From positions 124,001 through 188,000 of the forward strand of contig NZ_VJZK01000002.1 of assembly GCF_007109225.1 (NCBI RefSeq): a stretch of 64,000 nt of DNA, in the 5' to 3' direction. This DNA is from Flavobacterium sp. GT3R68 (GTDB lineage Bacteria > Bacteroidota > Bacteroidia > Flavobacteriales > Flavobacteriaceae). The stretch's first letter is position 1. Every line of letters starts with the position of its first letter. Shown one piece after another: positions 7,924 to 16,901 of the stretch. The notes under the pieces were generated by a model. That model saw only the letters and a program-made list of their open reading frames with translations. It was not told the origin of the DNA and did no database searches. The translations under genes and the position numbers were made by a program.

Positions 7924-10900
7924 TTATTGTTTCAGTACTTTTTTACTGATTACTTCTTTAGTGGTAGTCACGTTAACTAAATAAACACCTGGCGCCACAT
8001 TGAATGGAATTTCAATAGTTTTAGTGTTTGGCACTTTTTTCATAGTAAACAGTTGCCTTCCGTTAATATCATAAACTGAAATTTCTCTTATTTCAACTGA
8101 CTTATTTTTAACGACATACAATTTATTTTGTAAGTCATTATTATAAACCAGTAAATTTGATTCCGATAATTCATTTTCTCCTATTATTGTTGATGGCCTG
8201 TCTGTCTGAAAAGTTAGTTCAAAACGATTATTAAAAGTCCCCGCCGACAATTTTACTTCAGCAGGTGTTTGAGTAATATCATAATAAATAGAGGTTTGCT
8301 TATCGTAGATGTATATTTTTTGATTTGCAGGTAAGAATTGTGATTCATCAATCATAAACTTAACCCGACCTATTGTGTCCATTTTTACCCCTAACGGATA
8401 CTTTTTCCCAACACCAAATGCGCCAACTCCTTGAATAGTAAATTCCTTATCATTAATCATAAAATAAACATCGCTAATCTGAGTATCCAATTGACGCCCA
8501 TCATATCCCTGATCTAAACCGTCTGTGGCGTTTTCATTCATAAACCCAATTAATAATTGTCTGTGCAAATTAGTAGTGGTAACAAAACCTAGCCTAATTT
8601 TTGGGTTTTTAAAATTATAAACCCGATCGTTAGAATTATCAGAAAAAGGGTCAACTGTTATATTACTATTATTACGGAACGTCGTATTAGAAATTTGCAG
8701 ACCGGCATCATCAAAGGCATCTTCCTTAATAAAAGATCGTTGATTATTGTTAAACAGAATAGGTTCAGCGCCGCTGATTCCAATTTCTCCCTTCACAAAA
8801 AATCCTTGACCAACAGGAATATATTGGTATGGCACCTTAGTAGTTCCCGCTCCAACACCATTAATACCAGCGGGCGCAATTGGAGGAGTTCCACCTGTCA
8901 GCGTCAACATCGCATAACCGCCGGTATACCCCGCGAGGTAATGAGAATTGTTATTAGGGGAATGCTGCCAAAAATAAAGTGCTCCTGTAATAATTCCCGT
9001 TGCGCGATACCCTCCGTTAGCTATCGATATGTTATCCTTTATAAATTCGAAAGCATCTATAGCGGAAGGATATGGGTTTCCAACCAAAAATAAATTATCT
9101 GCTAATATTGAAGTGCCATTTATAAAACCATTATTTGGTTTCCCCACAAAGGTATAATTTTGGGTTATCGTATTGGTTTCATCTACGGGCCCATCTCCTT
9201 TCAGAGTGAAACTTTGTGAAGGGCGGATAGGGGAATTTTCATCAATTTGCAGCCAATTGGCATATTGTGTACCATTTTCAAATTTATACAACCAATATCT
9301 GGCTAAACTAATTGGCGTACCCGATGAACCGTCATATCCGCCAATCCAGTTTATGTTTGAAGGTGTGGCTGTTGTACCATCTTTAAATACTCCATTTATC
9401 GTATAATCATTATTATTTGTAACAGCATTAATAGGACCTACGGGGGACGACCAGTAGTTATAGTTGTATTTATTAACGGTACCTTGTTGGCTTCTTTTTA
9501 TAAAACCTTTACTTGTGGGATCCAAATCGCTGTTGAGAGTCTGCACCAGTTGAGAACGGCCTGTTAAGTTAAGTAGACCGTCTAATTTTAAATAGTGCGA
9601 AACTTCCACCTTAGTGTTATTATTGGCTAATAAGGTTTTATAGGTTACTACATCCGTACCTTCTATAATCAACCCTAAAAGAGTTTTATTTCCGGTCGAT
9701 TCTACGTTGTGCAGTATTTTGACAATGTTACCATTTATCTTTTGGTTGGGAAGATCCGTTATAATCGAAAGATTATTAGGTATCGTTTGTAAAGATCCGT
9801 TTTTCCAAATTGCCGAATTGCTCCACAATCCGTCCGCAACTGTTTCATAAGGAAGCGGTGCGGTTTGTGAGCTTAACATTTGCTTGTTTTTATTTAAATA
9901 TTTTATTCTTAAATAATTGCGATCATCGGTCAAACCTTCCGCTACTGTACCATAATAGGCGTTAAAATCGTAATATGCGCGGAGTTTACTCCACAGAATT
10001 GTTTTCAGTTCATTCTTTGCTATATTCTGAGGAATAACTTTTCCGGTGACGGTATTGTCCGTATGCTTCATGATTTCCTGATTCATGATATAATTTATCT
10101 GGTCTGACGTCAATGCCAAATCCCAGATTTGAAGTTCATCTATTTCACCTCTAAATGGAGAGACTACGTTATTTTTATCAATATAAAGATTCCCAAGTGA
10201 AAACCTAGAATAGTTAGGGGTTGGATTCGAAAGATTGAAAGTAGACGTTTCTACAACGCCATCTATGTAAAGATCCGCACTACCCACATAAAATACTCCA
10301 ACGATATAATGCCATTTACCATCTGCTACCGGCGTTTTCGAAACAAAACGGGAAGCACCATCCCAAAAAGCCTCCACTTTATGTTCCGCATTTAATTTTA
10401 ACTCTAAATTGGCCCCTTTACTAAATATAGTTCTACTAGCGGTACTGGAACCGTCATTTCTTAGCCAACAGGCCACTGTAAATGAACCGCTATTTAGATT
10501 TAAGGCATATTCTCCAACTAAGAAATCAGGGCCAGCTGCAATATTAACATGGTATTTTCCCTCTAATTTTAGGGCCTTACCAAAAGTAAAATACTTCGTT
10601 CCATCAAAATCATACCAGGTTTGCAAATTACCAACTCCGTCCGATTTCAAAGGTATAATATCAATTATATCAGCATCACTAAAATTGGCATTGTCACTAA
10701 CAATTAAAGCGTACTCTTCATTAGATAGTTTTGGAAATGCACTAAAGGCCGCAGCTGGAATACCTATGTATATATTTTCAACATCTCCGGCGGCATCCGC
10801 TTTTGTTTCAACAACTTTCCATTTTTTGTTAATTCGGGTAGTCGAAGTAGTTACTCCGGCACCTAAAGTTGACGTATTGGTGCCGCTTGCTGTATAAGTA

Positions 10901-12783
10901 CCATTATCCGAACCCCATATTAAGAAATCGCGGTTCTTTTTAAATTGGTTTATATTGGCTTTGTTAGTGGTGGAAATGACTCCCAAACCAATCGTAACTT
11001 CATTACTATCATTAAGGCTTTTTGATTGTTTTTGACTTAAATCAGAACCTACATCCTCGCCAATACCTGCAATGTTATAGTTGTAACCCGCATTTGTGGT
11101 ACTGTTCCATATGACACTTCCACCAGAATCCACATAATTTTTACTGGTTCCGTTTACACCTAAAGTGATACCATATTTTAACGCCAAATACGTTTCTATC
11201 TTAGGACGATCGGCGTCAGGAACCCGGGAAGCATATGAAATTACCTCAGCCACTCTACCGTTTAGATTGCCATAGGTGGCGTCATTTATATTCTTACCGA
11301 TATTGTAAGGAGTACCTTTCCATAGTCCACTGTCATCATAACCAACATTGGTATAAGTAAGACTGGTACTTATATTAGTTTGATTGCTGACGTTATTAGA
11401 ATTAAATAATAAATCGATCCCGTTAGCCGGAGTACTGGTTTTATTTCGAGTGTTTATAATCCCTGCTTTGATATAACTTCCTAAATCATCCGCAATAGTG
11501 TAGTGAGGATCGCCCGTGGTTTGCCATTGATTAAACCATAATTTTTCATTTGATAATCGGCCGGTAAAATCGCCTAATCCGATTCCTGTATGTTCATTAG
11601 GAACTGTTGGATAGGCCGGAAATGCAGCGGAAGTTCCAGAAATAATTGTCATGGGGCTACCTATGGCGCCATCAGCTTCCATCACTATGAATGTTTCGTG
11701 AGTGTAATATCCATTTTCTGTGTTATATAAAAATTGGTTAAGCATACTCCCATTATTTTCAAATTTCACTACCGGGTTAAAATTGATGTTACTACTGGCG
11801 GCATCAATATAGGTTGGCTGGTTTGCAACTACCGTTTGTGTGGCATCTTTACCTGTTGACCCCAAATCTTTCCAAAGCGCAACTTTAGAGCCTGTGGCCA
11901 AATTGATTCCTCTCGTGGCCTTTAGCCAAAGCCTGAAATCTGCATTTACACCACCCGGTCCGGTTATCGTTGGGTTGTATCCATCTCCTTTGATAACAAA
12001 ATTATATGGATTTTTGGTTGCATCATTATTGGGAATTGTGATAATGGCCCATTTAGTACCAGTGGACTGCGGTGTAAACCGGACGACCAGATAACCAACC
12101 CCTCCGGGGGCAATATTAGCTGAAGTAAGCGCAATGATTGCAAAATCCGGAGATGGCAATCCCGTTTCAGGATTGTAGGTTAAACACGTTAAAGAATTAA
12201 GCGTTAAAGGACATGTACCTGCATTGACAATCGCATATGTTCTTGTTGTGGAGGCCAATACATCAACTGTTCCAAATAATGTTCCATTAAAAGAAGTAGG
12301 GATGGTTTGTTCATCTGGAACAGGTTGCGTTGGCGTACCGCCCAACACAGAAATTAACGGGGCGTTGGTAAAATTTATTGTAAAAGAAAATACCGGATAA
12401 TTATTCGCGTTAGAATTGATCGTAATCACCGTAGATGCCGGAACGGAATTGCAATTAAAATTATTTTTTCTTATCTTAAAAACACTAAATTCATCTCTTT
12501 TAATATTAACTCTTGTAGGCGGAGATGAAATTACAAAATTTGTATTACTTAAGGTAATTGACGGATTTTGCAAAACCAGAGACGAATTACCATTCGTGGG
12601 AACATTTATTATGGTAAATGAAATTTCTGTTGAGGCACCAAAACTAATGGTTCCATTGTTTGGAATATTAATCGCAGGATTGCCATAACTTACAAAAATT
12701 TGCGGACTGCCTTGAGAAAAAAGCACGGAAGACCAAAGAAATGTAAAGGCAAGTAGGAATTTGGTGAGGGTAGAGAATTTCAT
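7924..12783 (-). CDS. large T9SS type A sorting domain protein with LamG domain
   Basis: A 1619-residue secreted protein. It has an N-terminal signal peptide (ending SSVLFSQG) and about 250 residues of choice-of-anchor-D/HYDIN-like beta sandwiches (NIAPGGVGYLVVRFTP). Next comes a region found in many flavobacterial surface proteins (DFRLWLKATRGINLATGS..., IETYLALKYGITLG, YNIAGIGED), then a LamG/concanavalin-like domain at roughly residues 735-900 (SFTVACWLRNDGS, DGKWHYIVGVFY, GEIDELQIWD), and a long repetitive stretch. The last ~75 residues (LLVYNNDLQNKLYVV, ISVYDINGRQLF, PGVYLVNVTT, KKVLKQ) are a T9SS type A sorting signal. Its role is likely adhesion or glycan binding at the cell surface. 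It stands alone, and a direct repeat upstream suggests specific control. Confidence 0.88.
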   Translation of the reverse strand: MKFSTLTKFLLAFTFLWSSVLFSQGSPQIFVSYGNPAINIPNNGTISFGASTEISFTIINVPTNGNSSLVLQNPSITLSNTNFVISSPPTRVNIKRDEFSVFKIRKNNFNCNSVPASTVITINSNANNYPVFSFTINFTNAPLISVLGGTPTQPVPDEQTIPTSFNGTLFGTVDVLASTTRTYAIVNAGTCPLTLNSLTCLTYNPETGLPSPDFAIIALTSANIAPGGVGYLVVRFTPQSTGTKWAIITIPNNDATKNPYNFVIKGDGYNPTITGPGGVNADFRLWLKATRGINLATGSKVALWKDLGSTGKDATQTVVANQPTYIDAASSNINFNPVVKFENNGSMLNQFLYNTENGYYTHETFIVMEADGAIGSPMTIISGTSAAFPAYPTVPNEHTGIGLGDFTGRLSNEKLWFNQWQTTGDPHYTIADDLGSYIKAGIINTRNKTSTPANGIDLLFNSNNVSNQTNISTSLTYTNVGYDDSGLWKGTPYNIGKNINDATYGNLNGRVAEVISYASRVPDADRPKIETYLALKYGITLGVNGTSKNYVDSGGSVIWNSTTNAGYNYNIAGIGEDVGSDLSQKQSKSLNDSNEVTIGLGVISTTNKANINQFKKNRDFLIWGSDNGTYTASGTNTSTLGAGVTTSTTRINKKWKVVETKADAAGDVENIYIGIPAAAFSAFPKLSNEEYALIVSDNANFSDADIIDIIPLKSDGVGNLQTWYDFDGTKYFTFGKALKLEGKYHVNIAAGPDFLVGEYALNLNSGSFTVACWLRNDGSSTASRTIFSKGANLELKLNAEHKVEAFWDGASRFVSKTPVADGKWHYIVGVFYVGSADLYIDGVVETSTFNLSNPTPNYSRFSLGNLYIDKNNVVSPFRGEIDELQIWDLALTSDQINYIMNQEIMKHTDNTVTGKVIPQNIAKNELKTILWSKLRAYYDFNAYYGTVAEGLTDDRNYLRIKYLNKNKQMLSSQTAPLPYETVADGLWSNSAIWKNGSLQTIPNNLSIITDLPNQKINGNIVKILHNVESTGNKTLLGLIIEGTDVVTYKTLLANNNTKVEVSHYLKLDGLLNLTGRSQLVQTLNSDLDPTSKGFIKRSQQGTVNKYNYNYWSSPVGPINAVTNNNDYTINGVFKDGTTATPSNINWIGGYDGSSGTPISLARYWLYKFENGTQYANWLQIDENSPIRPSQSFTLKGDGPVDETNTITQNYTFVGKPNNGFINGTSILADNLFLVGNPYPSAIDAFEFIKDNISIANGGYRATGIITGALYFWQHSPNNNSHYLAGYTGGYAMLTLTGGTPPIAPAGINGVGAGTTKVPYQYIPVGQGFFVKGEIGISGAEPILFNNNQRSFIKEDAFDDAGLQISNTTFRNNSNITVDPFSDNSNDRVYNFKNPKIRLGFVTTTNLHRQLLIGFMNENATDGLDQGYDGRQLDTQISDVYFMINDKEFTIQGVGAFGVGKKYPLGVKMDTIGRVKFMIDESQFLPANQKIYIYDKQTSIYYDITQTPAEVKLSAGTFNNRFELTFQTDRPSTIIGENELSESNLLVYNNDLQNKLYVVKNKSVEIREISVYDINGRQLFTMKKVPNTKTIEIPFNVAPGVYLVNVTTTKEVISKKVLKQ

Positions 12784-12867
12784 AAGTTACTATTTTTAAA
12801 ATGTATAAAAATTAACACAATTCTGCTTCCTTTAAGGTAAGACAATTATTAACCAATATACAATTAT

Positions 12868-12907
12868 ATCGACAAAATCACATGTTTAATCGACGAAATA
12901 CATGGTT
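12868..12907 (-). promoter_or_regulatory. two-unit direct repeat, 21-bp period, probable operator
   Basis: Unit 1 is ATCGACAAAATCACATG (from 12868) and unit 2 is ATCGACGAAATACATG (from 12889), each followed by a T-rich tail. The 21-bp spacing is two helical turns. LytTR-family regulators bind imperfect direct repeats with this spacing, but assignment to them is inference. The repeat begins 85 bases before the LamG protein start codon and just upstream of the weak -7-like box, the position expected for an activator site. Confidence 0.5.
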
Positions 12908-13006
12908 TTTAACATTTATGGTCTCTTTTATAAGCTGTGATAATGATTTTATCTTTATATTCTTACGAACTTCATTTACCATATCATCATCAATAAATCA
13001 TAATAA

Positions 13007-13044
13007 ACAAAAACCCATTTCAGGGTGAAATGGGTTTTTGTTTT
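13007..13044. terminator. strong hairpin terminator
   Basis: A perfect 15-base stem (ACAAAAACCCATTTC / GAAATGGGTTTTTGT) around an AGGGT loop, flanked by A- and T-runs. It most likely ends the ftsY operon transcript coming from the right on the minus strand. Confidence 0.8.
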
Positions 13045-13102
13045 GTCTTACGCATGGTCAAATTTTTTGATATAAAAAATGACAAAAATTTAAAGATGTT
13101 TA

Positions 13103-13270
13103 CTATTTCTTAATTCTTTTCGTCATTCCCCAAAAGAACAGGATAACTCCCAACACCAGAAAGACAATATAAAACGTGTGATAGTCATTTTTAAGAAGAC
13201 TCGACCCGACAATACAGATAATACTGGATAAGTATAGGTGCATCGGTTTTAAATTATTGAAAAAATTCAT
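13103..13270 (-). CDS. 55-residue membrane protein behind ftsY
   Basis: A short frame that starts with ATG five bases after the ftsY stop and encodes 55 residues. It has two hydrophobic segments (roughly residues 11-25, LYLSSIICIVGSSLL, and 33-48, FYIVFLVLGVILFFWG) and a basic end (MTKRIKK). The tight spacing after ftsY, the two-helix pattern with a positive C terminus, and a terminator downstream at 13007-13044 argue for a real gene. Its function is unknown. Co-transcription with the SRP receptor is inferred from spacing only. Confidence 0.65.
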   Translation of the reverse strand: MNFFNNLKPMHLYLSSIICIVGSSLLKNDYHTFYIVFLVLGVILFFWGMTKRIKK

Positions 13271-13275
13271 GTTTA

Positions 13276-14256
13276 TTATTTAAAAAAAGAATCTACGAAT
13301 TCATATTTGTTAAACACCTGAAGATCTTCGATACCTTCCCCTACTCCAATATATTTCACCGGAATCTGGAATTGATCGGAGATTCCGATTACGACACCGC
13401 CCTTTGCCGTTCCGTCGAGTTTGGTAACTGCCAATGAGGTTACTTCGGTAGCGGCAGTAAATTGTCTGGCCTGCTCGAAAGCATTCTGTCCGGTAGAACC
13501 ATCCAAAACCAACAATACATCGTGAGGTGCTTCGCCAATTACTTTTTGCATAACGCGTTTCACTTTGGTCAATTCATTCATCAGATTGATTTTGTTATGC
13601 AGACGCCCTGCAGTATCAATGATGACAATATCGGCATTTTGAGCAACCGCAGATTGCAGCGTATCGAAAGCTACGGAAGCAGGATCGCTACCCATACTTT
13701 GTTTTACCAAAGGCACTCCTACGCGATCAGCCCAAACCTGAAGCTGATCGATGGCAGCGGCACGAAAAGTATCCGCAGCGCCTAAAACGACGTTAAAGCC
13801 CTGCTTTTTGAATTGGTATGCTAACTTACCGATTGTAGTAGTTTTTCCCACACCGTTAACGCCAACCACCATTAAGACATAAGGCTTGGTGTTTATTGGA
13901 ATTATAAATTCGGTTGCATCTCCGGAATTGGTTTCCGATAAAAGTCCTGCTATTTCTTCCCGGAGAATCTGATTGAGTTCGTCGGTGCCTAAATATTTAT
14001 CTTCGGCAACGCGTTTTTCGATTCGGGTGATGATTTTAAGAGTCGTATCGACACCTACATCGGATGAAACCAGGATTTCTTCGAGGTTGTCCAATACCTC
14101 ATCATCGACTTTGGTTTTTCCGGCAACAGCTTTGGTTAATTTGGAAAAGAAAGTGGTTTTCGATTTTTCGAGACCCTTGTCCAAGGTTTGCTTCGCCTGT
14201 TCGCTTAGGTTCGTCTCTTTTTTTTCTGAAGAAAATATTTTTTTAAAAAAACTCAT
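13276..14256 (-). CDS. ftsY: signal recognition particle receptor FtsY
   Basis: GTPase that docks SRP-ribosome complexes at the inner membrane for co-translational insertion of membrane proteins. The 326 residues cover the NG domain with only a short N-terminal extension. Motifs: P-loop GVNGVGKTT (132-140), DTFRAAA (162-168), DTAGR (214-218) and TKLDGTAKGG (278-287). The short, lysine-rich N terminus (MSFFKKIFSSEKKE) fits the membrane-binding amphipathic helix. It is separated from the upstream rpmB-rpmG-DUF4295 unit by a terminator and an intergenic repeat. A small inverted repeat (ATTTCCG / CGGAAAT, about 14289-14310) lies in its probable leader. Confidence 0.96.
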   Translation of the reverse strand: MSFFKKIFSSEKKETNLSEQAKQTLDKGLEKSKTTFFSKLTKAVAGKTKVDDEVLDNLEEILVSSDVGVDTTLKIITRIEKRVAEDKYLGTDELNQILREEIAGLLSETNSGDATEFIIPINTKPYVLMVVGVNGVGKTTTIGKLAYQFKKQGFNVVLGAADTFRAAAIDQLQVWADRVGVPLVKQSMGSDPASVAFDTLQSAVAQNADIVIIDTAGRLHNKINLMNELTKVKRVMQKVIGEAPHDVLLVLDGSTGQNAFEQARQFTAATEVTSLAVTKLDGTAKGGVVIGISDQFQIPVKYIGVGEGIEDLQVFNKYEFVDSFFK

Positions 14257-14328
14257 TTTTATGGATTGTTAGATGGTTAGATCTTTAGATTTCCGAAAAA
14301 ACGGAAATTTAGTTTTAGCAATCAACTT

Positions 14329-14406
14329 TAGCCCTGATAGAAGCGGCATCCTTTTTCTGGCTTCTTTAGCCTGGAAAAGATATAGCGTATAGCAGGAAAT
14401 AGCTCC
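14329..14406 (+). repeat. dispersed intergenic repeat, copy A
   Basis: Member of a family with six copies in this window. It starts TAGCCCTGATAGAAG and ends GTATAGCAGGAAATAGCTCC, with an imperfect hairpin core (CTTTTTCTGGCT / AGCCTGGAAAAG) between. It lies between the DUF4295 terminator and ftsY. Confidence 0.75.
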
Positions 14407-14436
14407 GTATTAGAAACTACTGTAAATATAAAAAAT

Positions 14437-14469
14437 AAAAAAGCTACTTCCGAATGAAAGTAGCTTTTC
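14437..14469 (-). terminator. terminator of the rpmB-rpmG-DUF4295 operon
   Basis: On the minus strand, stem AAAAGCTACTTTC / GGAAGTAGCTTTT followed by a T-rich run, 20 bases after the DUF4295 stop codon. Confidence 0.8.
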
Positions 14470-14488
14470 TATATACTGTTATGCTGAA

Positions 14489-14641
14489 TTATTTCTTTTT
14501 CAAGAATTCATCAACTGCTTCAGGAGCCATAATAGATTCTACGAATGTATATGCGCCAGTCTTAGGAGATTTCACCATTTTGATGGCTTTTGATAATCTC
14601 TTTGAAGATGTTTGTAACGATGCTACGGTTTTCTTTGCCAT
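14489..14641 (-). CDS. DUF4295 domain protein
   Basis: A 50-residue basic protein (MAKKTVASLQTSSKRLSKAI through to ...VDEFLKKK). The sequence and its place directly after rpmG match the DUF4295 family, which in Bacteroidota regularly follows the L28 and L33 genes and is suspected to be ribosome-associated; its exact role is not known. It is last in the rpmB-rpmG-DUF4295 operon and is followed by a clear terminator. Confidence 0.85.
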   Translation of the reverse strand: MAKKTVASLQTSSKRLSKAIKMVKSPKTGAYTFVESIMAPEAVDEFLKKK

Positions 14642-14713
14642 GATTCAATGTTATTTAAATTTCAATAAAACTTCAAATGTGGACCATTTGAGATTTATAA
14701 AAATCTCTAATTA

Positions 14714-14896
14714 TTACTTAATTTCTTTGTGAACTGTTACACGCTTCAAGATTGGATTAAATTTCTTAATCTCTAATCTGTCCGGAGTATTTTTTTTGTT
14801 CTTTGTTGTTATGTATCTAGAAGTTCCCGGAACACCTGAAGTTTTGTGCTCTGTACATTCTAAAATTACCTGAATTCTATTACCTTTCTTTGCCAT
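14714..14896 (-). CDS. rpmG: 50S ribosomal protein L33
   Basis: A 60-residue basic protein with the bL33 pattern: [38 protein letters not shown], and an end ([12 protein letters not shown]) typical of the family. No zinc-binding CxxC pairs are present (only one cysteine), so this is the zinc-free form. It lies 26 bases after rpmB in the same operon. Confidence 0.95.
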
Positions 14897-14922
14897 CTTG
14901 CTATATATTTATCTGGAATGGA

Positions 14923-15159
14923 TTATTTAATAAATCCTTCAGTCTGCGCTTTTTTCAAAACTGCAGCGATTCCATTTTTATTAATTGTTTTTATTGTAGA
15001 TGCTGCTACTCTAAGAGTAATCCATCTATCTTCTTCAGGAAGATAAAAACGCTTCTTAACTAAGTTTACAGAAAATTTTCTCTTAGTTTTGTTCATAGCG
15101 TGAGAAACGTTATTTCCTACCATCGCTCTTTTACCTGTAAGGTCACAAACTCTTGACAT
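14923..15159 (-). CDS. rpmB: 50S ribosomal protein L28
   Basis: A 78-residue protein with the bL28 start ([27 protein letters not shown]) and a FLP-like segment ([28 protein letters not shown]). It is first in the L28-L33-DUF4295 operon and has a promoter directly upstream. Confidence 0.96.
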   Translation of the reverse strand: MSRVCDLTGKRAMVGNNVSHAMNKTKRKFSVNLVKKRFYLPEEDRWITLRVAASTIKTINKNGIAAVLKKAQTEGFIK

Positions 15160-15194
15160 TATCTTATCTTTTATCGTTATTCAAAATCAGGGTG

Positions 15195-15225
15195 CAAAGA
15201 AACAAAAAATAAACCTATAATACAA
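15195..15225 (-). promoter_or_regulatory. rpmB operon promoter
   Basis: On the minus strand: TTG (15223-15225), a 20-base spacer, then TTTCTTTG (15195-15202), which is one base off TAnnTTTG. It lies 35 bases before the rpmB ATG. Confidence 0.55.
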
Positions 15226-15230
15226 AATAA

Positions 15231-16484
15231 TTAAAGCAGATTTTTTAAAATTTCTTTCTGCAGCAGCTCTAAACTTTTATTTACCGCCCTATCTATCACT
15301 TTTTCACGGGGTTGACCGAAATTAAATTCTTCGACAATAACTTCGTCCGGCGTTGCCAAAGCGATAAAAACAGTACCGATTTCGGCATCTGAATCGCCTT
15401 TGGCCGGTCCCGCGTTTCCGGTTGTCGCAATCGCGTAATCCGTTTTCATCAAACGTTGGACTGCCAGTGCCATTTCTTTCACTACCGGAGCACTTACAAC
15501 CGAATACTGCTTTATCAGCTGTTCCGACAATCCTAAAACATCAATCTTAGCTTCCGTTGAATACGAAACAATACTCCCTCTAAAATACGCCGAAGCGCCA
15601 CTAACCGAGGTCAGAACCTGGGCTATCCCCCCCCCGGTGCAGCTTTCTGCTGTCGCGATAGTTTTCTGCTGCTGGGTTAATAACCGGCCCAAAACGACCT
15701 CAATCGTGTCTTCTTCTTCAAAGCCAACAATGATGTCTCCGATGATCTGGGTTAAAGTATTTACGTTTTCAGCAATAGCTATTTCCAGCATTCCTTTATC
15801 GGTTCCCCGGGCCGAAAGCCGCAACCGTACTTTCCCCGGGCTTGGCAGATACGCCAACTTGATGAACTGCGGTAGGTTATTTTCCCATTCCTCAATACGT
15901 TCGGCGACCAGACTTTCGCCTTGCCCGTAGGTCAGGATTGTTTTATGGATGATGTAGGGACGTTGATATTCTTTCACGATTTTAGGGATGATTTCATTTT
16001 CAACCAGGTATTTCATTTCATACGGCACACCCGGCAACGAAATAAAAACGGTGTTTTCCTTTTTCATCCACATTCCGGGAGCCGTTCCTACCTGATTGTG
16101 CAGCACCGTGCATGTCGAAGGAACCAAAGCCTGGTCCTTATTGATTTGTGAAGCGGGACGATTCATTACCCGTTCAATAAGATCGATGACATGAGCCTCA
16201 ACTGCTGCATTGACCACCAAAATATCGTCCAGGTACTCACATAATGTTTTTTTGGTAATATCATCCTTTGTAGGACCTAAACCACCAGTAATCACCACCA
16301 GATCAACCTGATTCTGAAGTGCCGACAACGTATCTAAAATGTGCTGTTTATTGTCGCTGATCGAAAGTATTTCCTGAATCTCGACTCCGACGCGATCCAA
16401 TGATTTGGCTATAAAAGCCGAATTGGTATCTACGATCTGCCCTATCAGAATTTCATCCCCAATAGTTACTATGGTTGCTTTCAT
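15231..16484 (-). CDS. cinA: CinA family protein (competence/damage-inducible; NMN amidase domain)
   Basis: A 417-residue two-domain protein. The N-terminal MoaB/MogA-like domain starts [22 protein letters not shown] with [12 protein letters not shown]. The C-terminal CinA domain has [32 protein letters not shown] and ATTGNAGP, the family's nicotinamide-nucleotide amidase core; this suggests pyridine-nucleotide salvage. An ATG 20 codons upstream exists, but family members start at this MKAT, so I chose 16484. The three glycines of the catalytic-loop TGGG are all encoded GGG, giving a run of nine G at 15627-15635. Confidence 0.92.
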   Translation of the reverse strand: MKATIVTIGDEILIGQIVDTNSAFIAKSLDRVGVEIQEILSISDNKQHILDTLSALQNQVDLVVITGGLGPTKDDITKKTLCEYLDDILVVNAAVEAHVIDLIERVMNRPASQINKDQALVPSTCTVLHNQVGTAPGMWMKKENTVFISLPGVPYEMKYLVENEIIPKIVKEYQRPYIIHKTILTYGQGESLVAERIEEWENNLPQFIKLAYLPSPGKVRLRLSARGTDKGMLEIAIAENVNTLTQIIGDIIVGFEEEDTIEVVLGRLLTQQQKTIATAESCTGGGIAQVLTSVSGASAYFRGSIVSYSTEAKIDVLGLSEQLIKQYSVVSAPVVKEMALAVQRLMKTDYAIATTGNAGPAKGDSDAEIGTVFIALATPDEVIVEEFNFGQPREKVIDRAVNKSLELLQKEILKNLL

Positions 16485-16556
16485 TGGTATTTTATATAAT
16501 GCAAAAAGACAAAAAATACCAAGATGATAGTTTTTGCCTTCCAATTAATTTTTTAT

Positions 16557-16901
16557 CTATAAATTAAAATCTTTCTTTATCTCTTTGACAGCTTTCTCGA
16601 CCTGGTTGGCCACGCTTTTAAAAGTTTCCTTGATTTCTTTCTTCTTTCCTTCTGTTTTGGACCAGGCCTCAATCTGAAGTATGTCCTCGTATGCGAGATT
16701 CAACCCAAGCAAATCAAGAGAAGGTTTTATCTTATGGGCGAAACTATACGCCATTTTATAATCTTTCTCTTCAATTCCCTGTTTTACCTGTTCCAAATCC
16801 ATTGGGACTTCAGTAACAAATAAATTAATTATTTCAGATACAAATTCCGGATCGTTGTCCGAAAGTGCATACACTTTTGCTAAGTTGTAATGTAAAGCCA
16901 T
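16557..16901 (-). CDS. stand-alone Hpt (histidine phosphotransfer) protein
   Basis: A 114-residue helical protein consisting of one Hpt domain. The phospho-acceptor is H56 in AYSFAHKIKPSLDLLG, matching the family's AHxLKxxxxxLG motif. Such proteins relay phosphate between a hybrid kinase and a response regulator. No kinase or partner receiver gene is adjacent. Its start overlaps the upstream FAH-family stop (TAATG), so the two are translationally coupled. Confidence 0.85.
   Translation of the reverse strand: MALHYNLAKVYALSDNDPEFVSEIINLFVTEVPMDLEQVKQGIEEKDYKMAYSFAHKIKPSLDLLGLNLAYEDILQIEAWSKTEGKKKEIKETFKSVANQVEKAVKEIKKDFNL

Larger units (their letters stand above)
12784..13102. other. 319-base non-coding region upstream of the LamG protein gene
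   Basis: AT-rich stretch with no credible gene. From left to right on the plus strand it holds a weak minus-strand -7-like box (TACCTTAA, about 12833-12840), a two-unit direct repeat (12868-12907) and a strong hairpin (13007-13044). Nothing further is recognised between 13045 and 13102. Confidence 0.6.

Noticed and set aside
10409..10897. 162-codon open frame antisense to the LamG protein gene
   Set aside because: The opposite strand encodes the clear T9SS protein throughout; composition is that of a shadow frame.
15627..15635. Frameshift in cinA at the nine-G run
   Set aside because: The frame is intact across the run in the given sequence, and both domains are complete.
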